Shown: positions 32,003 through 37,687 of the stretch, piece after piece
Numbering within the stretch: position 1 is the stretch's first letter
How the letters are laid out: each line of letters opens with the position of its first letter
Assembly: GCA_019239415.1 (NCBI GenBank)
Contig: JAFAZW010000079.1
Span: 1-37,687, forward strand
DNA length: 37,687 bases
Direction: 5' to 3'
Origin: Alphaproteobacteria bacterium
GTDB taxonomy: Bacteria > Pseudomonadota > Alphaproteobacteria > Sphingomonadales > Sphingomonadaceae
Position numbers and translations under genes: made by a program
The notes under the pieces: model-generated
Databases searched by the model: none
What the model saw: only the letters and a program-made list of their open reading frames with translations
Told to the model about the DNA's origin: nothing

Positions 32003-33214
32003 ATGGCCACCACCGCCACCGCCACCGAAACCAAGCTGACGCTCGACGCGCCCGAGCCCGTCGCGGCCCTCGCGCCCGAGCAGGCCGCCGGCCTCGTGCC
32101 GATCGACGAGGGCGTAAAGTCGAAGCTCGACACGGTCGTGGACAAATATGTCGCCGAGCTGGTCGCCGCCGATGCCAACAGCCCGGAGTTCGGCAAGAAG
32201 GTCGACGAGCTGACCAACATGGGCCGCAAGCAGATCGCCGAGGCCGCCAACCATTCGAATCGCTTCCTCGACCGGCCGGTCCGCGCGATGGACAAGGAAG
32301 CCGGCATCGGCACCGACCTCACCAAGCTGCGCCGCACGGTCGAGGAGCTCGACCCGGGCCGCCAGGGTGCGCTCACCAAGCCGCGCAAGATCCTCGGCAT
32401 CATTCCGTTCGGCAACCGGATGCGGGGCTATTTCCAGAAATACCAGTCGGCCCAGACCCACATCGCCGAGATCCTGAAGAGCCTCTCCTCCGGCAAGGAG
32501 GAGCTGCAGATGGACAATGCGGCGATCGCCACCGAGCGCGCGGCGATGTGGAAGACGATGGGTCAGTTGGAGCAGATGATCCACATCTCCAAGGCCCTCG
32601 ACGCCAAGCTCGAGGACAAGGCCAACGAGCTCGACGCGACCGAGCCGGCGAAGGCCAAGGCGATCCGCGAGACGGCGCTCTTCTATACCCGCCAGCGCAC
32701 CACCGACCTGCTGACCCAGATGGCCGTGACGGTGCAGGGCTATCTCGCCCTCGACCTCGTCAAGAAGAACAATGTCGAGCTGATCAAGGGCGTCGACCGC
32801 GCTTCGACGACGACCGTCGCGGCGCTGCGCACCGCGGTGACGGTGGCCGAGGCGATGGCCAACCAGAAGCTGGTGCTCGACCAGATCACCGCGCTCAACA
32901 CGACGACCGCCAACATCATCGACCGCACCGGCGAGATGCTCAAGAGCCAGACCGGCGAGATCCACAAGCAGGCGGCCTCGTCGACCATTCCGCTCGAGAC
33001 GCTCCAGCGCGCCTTCCAGAACATCTACGACACGATGGACATGATCGACACGTTCAAGCTCGAGGCGCTGGGCAGCATGAAGCAGACCGTCGACACGCTG
33101 ACCAGCGAGGTCGAGAAGAGCCGCGGCTACATCGCCCGCGCCGAAGGCGTCGAGCAGAACCGCATCGCCGGCGGCTCCGGCACTTCGCCGCTGCTCTCGC
33201 CGATCGAGGGCTGA
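32003..33214 (+). CDS. telA: Toxic anion resistance protein, TelA/KlaA family
   Basis: A 403-residue helical cytoplasmic protein of the TelA family: LTKPRKILGIIPFGNRMRGY, the long coiled region FQKYQSAQTHIAEILKSLSS, ISKALDAKLEDKANEL, and the conserved NTTTANIIDRTGEML and FQNIYDTMDMIDTFKLEAL. The family is linked to tellurite and other cell-envelope stress resistance and is often paired with XpaC proteins, as here (7 bp to the next gene). GGGGAT precedes the ATG. No other ter or tel genes are near. Confidence 0.92.
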   Translation: MATTATATETKLTLDAPEPVAALAPEQAAGLVPIDEGVKSKLDTVVDKYVAELVAADANSPEFGKKVDELTNMGRKQIAEAANHSNRFLDRPVRAMDKEAGIGTDLTKLRRTVEELDPGRQGALTKPRKILGIIPFGNRMRGYFQKYQSAQTHIAEILKSLSSGKEELQMDNAAIATERAAMWKTMGQLEQMIHISKALDAKLEDKANELDATEPAKAKAIRETALFYTRQRTTDLLTQMAVTVQGYLALDLVKKNNVELIKGVDRASTTTVAALRTAVTVAEAMANQKLVLDQITALNTTTANIIDRTGEMLKSQTGEIHKQAASSTIPLETLQRAFQNIYDTMDMIDTFKLEALGSMKQTVDTLTSEVEKSRGYIARAEGVEQNRIAGGSGTSPLLSPIEG

Positions 33215-33221
33215 TCGGCGG

Positions 33222-33935
33222 ATGGCGCGCGACCCCGACGAGATGCTCGTCCGCGCGGAGGAGATGTTCCGCCGCTTCGACTCGCGCACCAGCGACTATG
33301 TGCGCGACGCCGGCCGCCGCTACGGGCCGACCGCCCGCGGCCTCGCGAGGCGCGCCGCCGGGCTCGGCGCCGGCCTTGTCGCCCTCGCCGTGGCGACCGT
33401 CGCCTTCGCGATGATCGTGGGGCCGATCGGCCTCACCGGGCTGTTCGTCGTCTCGATCCTCGCGCTCGCCATCCTGTTCCTCGTCGGCATGATGCCGAGC
33501 GAGCCGAAGCGCGTCGCCTATACCGAGGAGCTGCCGACGAAGATTGTGGTGCGCCAGCTCTCCTCCCTGCTCAGCCGGGAGCGGGCGGCCCTGCCGGCGC
33601 CTGCCGCGCGGCGCGCCGACGCGATCGGCGCCACCCTCCCCCTCCTCGAGCAGCGCCTCGCCGATCTCGACCCGCTCGATCCGATCGCGGCCGACGCGCG
33701 CCGGCTGATGGGCAAGCACCTGCCCGACCTCATCGACCGCTACGAGCGCGTGCCACCCGCCTATCGCCAGGAGAAGGACGGCGAGGGCATGACCGTCGAC
33801 GAGCGCCTCGTCGCCAGCCTCGACGCGGCGAAGACCGCCCTCGACGACGTCGCCGACCGCCTGTCCCGCTCCGACCGCGAAGCGTTCGAGACCCAGGGCC
33901 GCTTCATCGAAAGCCGCTACAAGGACCCGGCGTAA
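33222..33935 (+). CDS. XpaC-like membrane protein paired with TelA
   Basis: A 237-residue protein. A basic N-terminus is followed by two adjacent membrane helices (GLGAGLVALAVATVAFAMIV, GLTGLFVVSILALAILFLVG) and a long helical cytoplasmic domain ending RSDREAFETQGRFIESRY. This is the layout of XpaC-type (5-bromo-4-chloroindolyl phosphate hydrolysis) proteins, which are coded beside TelA in many bacteria. The enzyme name is historical and hydrolase activity is doubtful. It probably anchors TelA at the membrane. It is co-transcribed with telA. Confidence 0.75.
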   Translation: MARDPDEMLVRAEEMFRRFDSRTSDYVRDAGRRYGPTARGLARRAAGLGAGLVALAVATVAFAMIVGPIGLTGLFVVSILALAILFLVGMMPSEPKRVAYTEELPTKIVVRQLSSLLSRERAALPAPAARRADAIGATLPLLEQRLADLDPLDPIAADARRLMGKHLPDLIDRYERVPPAYRQEKDGEGMTVDERLVASLDAAKTALDDVADRLSRSDREAFETQGRFIESRYKDPA

Positions 33936-33939
33936 ACCG

Positions 33940-34293
33940 TCACCCCCACCGCCACACGGCCGCCACGAATGCCGCGAAGGCCGCAGTCGGCACGAAGAAG
34001 GCCCAGGGCAGCGGCAGCGCGAAGATGCCGAGCAGGCCGAGCAGCACGACGGCCGTCTCCACGGCCGCCGCGGGCCATGGCGTGGCGGTCCCGCACCCTC
34101 CGCACCGCGGCCTGAGAGCGAACCAGGACAGAAATGGCAGAGCGGGAATGAGGCTGATGCTCGCGCCGCACCGCGCGCAGCGTCTCCCCTCGGCGACGCT
34201 CCGCCCGCGCATCCACGCCGCCAGCGCCCCGCCCAGCCCGACGCCGAGGAGGAAGCCGACGGCGGTGACGAGCTTCGGCTCGAGGTCGCTCAC
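33940..34293 (-). CDS. Orphan prepilin-peptidase N-terminal (A24 N-domain)-like protein
   Basis: A 117-residue protein from a GTG overlapping the stop of the lyase gene (GTGA). A membrane segment (LVTAVGFLLGVGLGGALAAW) is followed by the two-CxxC zinc pattern RRCARCGASISLIPALPFLS ... RPRCGGCGTATPW and two further helices. This is the cytoplasmic N-terminal domain of type IV prepilin peptidases (PilD/TadV-like methylation domain). The A24 protease domain with its two catalytic aspartates is missing. It may be a remnant or a stand-alone membrane zinc protein. Confidence 0.6.
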   Translation of the reverse strand: MSDLEPKLVTAVGFLLGVGLGGALAAWMRGRSVAEGRRCARCGASISLIPALPFLSWFALRPRCGGCGTATPWPAAAVETAVVLLGLLGIFALPLPWAFFVPTAAFAAFVAAVWRWG

Positions 34294-35135
34294 CGGCCGT
34301 GGGCGGCGGCGAGGATGCGCTGGGCCTGGACGAAATGCGGCCGGTCGATCATCCGCCCGTCGAGGGACAGCGCGCCCGCCTGCGGGTTGGCCTCGAAGGC
34401 GTCGACGACCGCGCGGGCATGCGCCACCTCCTCGGCCGTCGGGGTGAAGGCGGCGTTGATCACCGGCACCTGCGCCGGATGGATCGCCATCATCCCCATG
34501 AACCCGTCGCGCCGCGCCCGCGCCGCATAGGCGGCGAGGCCGTCGAGATCGCGAAAGGCCGGGTAGACGGTCTCGATCGGCATCACCCCCGCCGCCGCCG
34601 CGCCGAACAGGCACAGCGCGCGCACCATCTCGTAGGGCGGCGTATAGGCGCCGTCGGGCTGGCGCGACGTCGCCGCGCCGATCGCGGCGGGCAGGTCCTC
34701 CGCGCCCCAGGTCAACCCCGCGAGCCGCCGCTGGCCGCCATAGCTGCCGAGCTGGAAGATGGCCGCCGGCGTCTCGGTGGCGATGGCGAGGATCTGCGCG
34801 GTGGCGTTCCCCGCCGCCGTCAGCCGCCGCGCCAGCTCGGCGACGGACGCCCCGCCCTCCGCCTTGGGGAGCACGATGCCGTCGGGATGCGCCGGCAGCA
34901 CGGCGGCGAGGTCCCGCTCCGCCTCGGCCCCGTCGAGCGGGTTGATCCGCACCCACAGCGGCGCCGTCGGGTTGCGGTTGAGGAACTCCGCGACATGCCG
35001 CCGCGCTTCCGGCTTCGCCGGCGGGGTCACCGAATCCTCGAGGTCGAGGATGAGCGCATCGGCGCCCGCTCCCAGCGCCTTCTCCATCCGCTCCGGCCGG
35101 TCGCCGGGCACGAAGAGCAGCGAGCGCAGCCTCAC
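34290..35135 (-). CDS. HpcH/HpaI aldolase / citrate lyase beta-like (CoA ester lyase)
   Basis: A 281-residue TIM-barrel enzyme of the CitE/malyl-CoA lyase family: [35 protein letters not shown] with the metal-binding Asp/Glu, [41 protein letters not shown], and [20 protein letters not shown]. It cleaves or forms a CoA ester of a short hydroxy acid (malyl-, citramalyl- or methylmalyl-CoA). The GTG start overlaps the maoC stop (GTGA). It is in the carboxylase-maoC-lyase operon. Confidence 0.88.
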   Translation of the reverse strand: MRLRSLLFVPGDRPERMEKALGAGADALILDLEDSVTPPAKPEARRHVAEFLNRNPTAPLWVRINPLDGAEAERDLAAVLPAHPDGIVLPKAEGGASVAELARRLTAAGNATAQILAIATETPAAIFQLGSYGGQRRLAGLTWGAEDLPAAIGAATSRQPDGAYTPPYEMVRALCLFGAAAAGVMPIETVYPAFRDLDGLAAYAARARRDGFMGMMAIHPAQVPVINAAFTPTAEEVAHARAVVDAFEANPQAGALSLDGRMIDRPHFVQAQRILAAAHGR

Positions 35136-35584
35136 CGCGGCCGCCTCTGCATCAGCGCGGTGCGCTCGCAGACGCAGACGACCTCGCCCTGCTGGTTGAG
35201 CAGGCGATGCTCGAACGTGACGATGCCCGCCTCGGGACGCGAGCGCGACACCTTGAGGGCGATGACCTCGGTCTCGGCGCGCAAGGTGTCGCCGACGAAG
35301 ACCGGCTTCGGCATCCGCACCTTGTCGTAGCCGAGATTGGCGACCAGCGTGCCGAGCGTCGTGTCGCCGACCGACAGGCCGACCATCAAGGCGAAGGTGA
35401 AGGTGCCGTTGACGACGATCCGCCCGAATTCGGTGGCGGCGGCATAATCGGCGTCGAGGTGGAGCGGCTGCGGATTGTGGGTGAGGGCCGAGACGAGCAG
35501 ATTGTCGGTCTCGGTGACGGTGCGGTGCGGCTGGTGCGCCAGCCGGTCGCCGATCGTCCATTCGTCATAATAGCGGCCGGGCAC
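35132..35584 (-). CDS. MaoC family (R)-specific hydratase/dehydratase
   Basis: A 150-residue hot-dog fold protein. The hydratase motif is seen around [20 protein letters not shown] with Asp and His, [20 protein letters not shown], and a C-terminal strand ([20 protein letters not shown]). It acts on enoyl-CoA or mesaconyl-type substrates, which fits with the adjacent CoA lyase. GTG start at 35584. The only good Shine-Dalgarno site, GGGGAGGAG, is the end of repeat copy D lying directly upstream. Confidence 0.88.
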   Translation of the reverse strand: MPGRYYDEWTIGDRLAHQPHRTVTETDNLLVSALTHNPQPLHLDADYAAATEFGRIVVNGTFTFALMVGLSVGDTTLGTLVANLGYDKVRMPKPVFVGDTLRAETEVIALKVSRSRPEAGIVTFEHRLLNQQGEVVCVCERTALMQRRPR

Positions 35585-35589
35585 TATCT

Positions 35590-35724
35590 GCTCCTCCCCG
35601 GAACGGGGAGGGGGACCGCGACGCCAAGCGGCGTGGTGGAGGGGGCCCCGACTCGGGTGCGGCGGAGAGGCGGGCCCCCTCCACCAGCCTGCGGCTGGTC
35701 CCCCTCCCCGTTCCGGGGAGGAGC
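35590..35724. repeat. Nested palindromic repeat, copy D (135 bp)
   Basis: Closest to copy A: outer arms CTCCTCCCCGGAACGGGGAG and CTCCCCGTTCCGGGGAGGAG, an internal CGACGCCAAGCGGCG hairpin, and inner GGTGGAGGGGGCCC arms. It sits between mccA and maoC inside the operon, and its left end supplies the likely maoC ribosome binding site. Confidence 0.9.
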
Positions 35725-35741
35725 AAGGACGGCCGAGCCCC

Positions 35742-37625
35742 TCATCCCTTCTCCACCCTGACCAGCATCTCGCCCTCCGTCACCTGCGCTCCCTCGCGCG
35801 CCTCCAGCGCCGCGACCACGCCGTCGAACGGCGCCGCCAGGCTGTGCTCCATCTTCATCGCCTCCAGCGTGACGAGCTTCTGGCCCCTGGCGACCTTATC
35901 GCCCTGCCGCACCTCGACCGCAATCACCCGCCCCGGCATCGGCGACAGCAACGTCCCGTCGGACGTCGCGCCGCCCGCCCCGCCGCCGCCGGCGCCCGGC
36001 AAGGCGAACGCGAACGCCTGACCCGCCGCGAAGGCGAGCACCCGCTCCCCTTGCGCCGTCGCAATCCCCTCGAGCGGGGGATCGCCCGCGGTGTCGATGA
36101 GCCGCGTCTCGCCCGCATGCGCCAGCGCGACGCGCCGGTCCGCCGCCGCGTTCAGCCGGAAACCCTGCAGCGCCGCCCAGGGATCCGCCTCCCCGCCCGC
36201 GCCGAAATCGGAGGCGAGAAGCGCCGTCGCGGCGAGGTTCCACACCCCCTCCCCCGGCGCCGGATCCGGCACCAGCCGGTCGATCCTCGCCGGGATGAAG
36301 CTCGTATCGACGTCGCCCGCGCGGAAATCCGCATCGTCCGCCGCGCGCGCCAGGAAGGCCGCGTTGGTCTTGACCGGCCACACCTCGACGCCGGCGAGCG
36401 TGTCGACCAGCCGGTCGATCGCCTCCGCCCGCGTCGCGCCGCGCGCGATCAGCTTGGCGACCATCGGATCGTAATAGGGGCTGATCCGGTCCCCTTCCTC
36501 GACGCCGGTGTCGATCCGCACCCCGCGCCCGAGCACGAAATGGTCGAGCCGCCCCGTCGAGGGCAGGAATTCGTGCGCCGGATCCTCGGCATAGAGCCGC
36601 GCCTCCATCGCATGGCCGCGGATCGTCAGCGCCTCCTGCCGCAGCGGCAGCTTCTCGCCGGACGCGACGCGCAGCTGCCATTCGACCAGGTCCTGGCCGG
36701 TAATCTCCTCGGTCACCGGATGCTCGACCTGCAGCCGCGTGTTCATCTCCATGAACCACACCCGGTCGGGCCGCAGCCCCTCCGATGCGTCGGCGATGAA
36801 CTCGACCGTCCCCGCCCCGACATAATCGACCGCCGCGGCCGCCTTGACCGCCGCCCCGCACACCGCCGCGCGCGTCGCTTCGTCCATGCCCGGCGCCGGC
36901 GCCTCCTCGATCACCTTCTGGTGACGGCGCTGGAGCGAGCAGTCGCGCTCGAACAGGTGGACGACATTGCCGTGCGTATCGCCGAACACCTGCACCTCGA
37001 TGTGCCGCGGGCGTTCGATATATTTCTCGATCAGCACCTTGTCGTCGCCGAACGACGCCGCCGCCTCGCGCTTGCAGCTCGCCAGCATCTCCTGGAACTC
37101 GCCGGCGGCATTGACCCGCCGCATCCCCTTGCCGCCGCCGCCCGCGACCGCTTTGATCAGCACCGGAAACCCGATCCGCTCCGCCTCCGACTGCAGCCGC
37201 GCCGGCGCCTGGTCGTCGCCGAGATAGCCCGGCGTCGTCGGCACCCCGGCCGCGTCCATCAGCCGCTTCGCCGCGTCCTTGAGCCCCATCGCCCGGATCG
37301 ACGCCGCCTTCGGACCGACCCACACCAGTCCCGCCGCCGCGACGGCCTCGGCGAAGTCGGCATTCTCGGACAGGAACCCATATCCCGGATGGATCGCCTC
37401 CGCCCCCGTCGCCTTGGCCGCGGCGAGGATCTTCTCGCCCACGAGATAGCTCTCCCGCGCCGGCGACGCCCCGATATGCACCGCCTCATCCGCCTCCCGC
37501 ACATGCAGCGCATGCCGATCCGCGTCCGAGAAGACGGCAACGGTCCGCACCCCGAGCCGCCGCGCGGTCCGGATCACCCGGCAAGCAATCTCGCCCCGGT
37601 TCGCGATGAGGACCGAGCGGATCAC
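35742..37625 (-). CDS. mccA: Biotin-dependent acyl-CoA carboxylase alpha subunit (methylcrotonoyl-CoA type)
   Basis: A 627-residue protein with a biotin carboxylase N-domain ([20 protein letters not shown]), [14 protein letters not shown], the ATP-grasp region ([34 protein letters not shown]), [20 protein letters not shown], and a C-terminal biotinyl domain with Lys591 in LEAMKMEHS. It carboxylates biotin for the partner beta subunit. Length and biotinyl sequence fit 3-methylcrotonoyl-CoA carboxylase alpha (leucine degradation) better than propionyl-CoA carboxylase, but specificity is inferred. GTG start with GGGGAGGAG contributed by repeat copy E. The beta subunit gene should lie just outside the window. 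Confidence 0.85.
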   Translation of the reverse strand: MIRSVLIANRGEIACRVIRTARRLGVRTVAVFSDADRHALHVREADEAVHIGASPARESYLVGEKILAAAKATGAEAIHPGYGFLSENADFAEAVAAAGLVWVGPKAASIRAMGLKDAAKRLMDAAGVPTTPGYLGDDQAPARLQSEAERIGFPVLIKAVAGGGGKGMRRVNAAGEFQEMLASCKREAAASFGDDKVLIEKYIERPRHIEVQVFGDTHGNVVHLFERDCSLQRRHQKVIEEAPAPGMDEATRAAVCGAAVKAAAAVDYVGAGTVEFIADASEGLRPDRVWFMEMNTRLQVEHPVTEEITGQDLVEWQLRVASGEKLPLRQEALTIRGHAMEARLYAEDPAHEFLPSTGRLDHFVLGRGVRIDTGVEEGDRISPYYDPMVAKLIARGATRAEAIDRLVDTLAGVEVWPVKTNAAFLARAADDADFRAGDVDTSFIPARIDRLVPDPAPGEGVWNLAATALLASDFGAGGEADPWAALQGFRLNAAADRRVALAHAGETRLIDTAGDPPLEGIATAQGERVLAFAAGQAFAFALPGAGGGGAGGATSDGTLLSPMPGRVIAVEVRQGDKVARGQKLVTLEAMKMEHSLAAPFDGVVAALEAREGAQVTEGEMLVRVEKG

Positions 37626-37629
37626 TCTC

Positions 37630-37687
37630 GCTCCTCCCCGGAACGGGGAGGGGGACCAGCCGTAGCCGAAGGCGGAGGCTGGTGGAG
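37630..37687. repeat. Nested palindromic repeat, copy E (truncated by window end)
   Basis: Starts CTCCTCCCCGGAACGGGGAG, then GGGGACCAGCC, an AGCC...GGCT hairpin and the start of the inner GGTGGAG arm before the window ends. Its left end is 5 bp from the mccA start codon. Confidence 0.85.

Overview
The window is high-GC chromosomal DNA of an alphaproteobacterium, most likely Sphingomonadales. The inference rests on gene content and on almost exclusive G/C third codon positions. Pointers are an UrcA-family protein, a DUF3309 micro-protein, a PGPGW membrane protein, a glycine-rich TonB-receptor-like protein, Flp pilins, and the comF / grxC / nitrilase / DUF1178 run. No database was consulted.

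Layout. (1) 1-~2280: AT-richer accessory DNA with atypical codons. It carries a minus-strand operon of an NA37/YejK-like nucleoid-associated protein followed by a RelA/SpoT-type alarmone synthetase domain protein that runs off the left edge. This DNA abuts a comM gene cut after its conserved MNPC motif and fused in frame to an XRE-type helix-turn-helix tail, so it looks like one end of a genomic island integrated in comM. (2) 3445-6957: PGPGW protein, then the core cluster rpmH-rnpA-yidD-yidC-engB with tight or overlapping junctions. rnpA has no ordinary start codon downstream of rpmH. (3) 7050-10105: an unrecognised protein, folE, a membrane protein, tRNA-Arg(CCT) and a small beta-rich protein. 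(4) 10190-16760 (minus): a matrixin-like metalloprotease, DUF1178, nitrilase-family amidase, grxC, a small membrane protein, comF, a secreted GH5 glycosidase, a DUF3309 protein and a single-domain response regulator. (5) 17056-25676: a four-PAS GGDEF-EAL protein, secreted proteins of unknown function, a LytS/LytTR-type two-component pair and UrcA. (6) 25969-30392: TonB-receptor-like protein, methyltransferase, MutT. (7) 30485-37625: two Flp pilins, an ICMT-like methyltransferase, a TelA/XpaC pair, an orphan prepilin-peptidase N-terminal domain, then a CitE-like lyase, a MaoC hydratase and a biotin-dependent acyl-CoA carboxylase alpha subunit. The last three suggest leucine/isovalerate or related acyl-CoA catabolism.

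Intergenic DNA holds a family of nested palindromic repeats (five copies at 22100, 29855, 31004, 35590 and 37630). Their outward ends read GGGGAGGAGC, and two copies place this end where the ribosome binding sites of maoC and the carboxylase gene should be. One copy also supplies the C-terminal codons and stops of two convergent genes. A second, unrelated repeat cluster (GGGACAGTCACCGAT units in alternating orientation) lies at 24213-24413.

The strongest candidates for something new are the RelA/SpoT-NA37 pair at the comM island edge, the recruitment of repeat ends as ribosome binding sites and C-termini, and the rnpA start problem.
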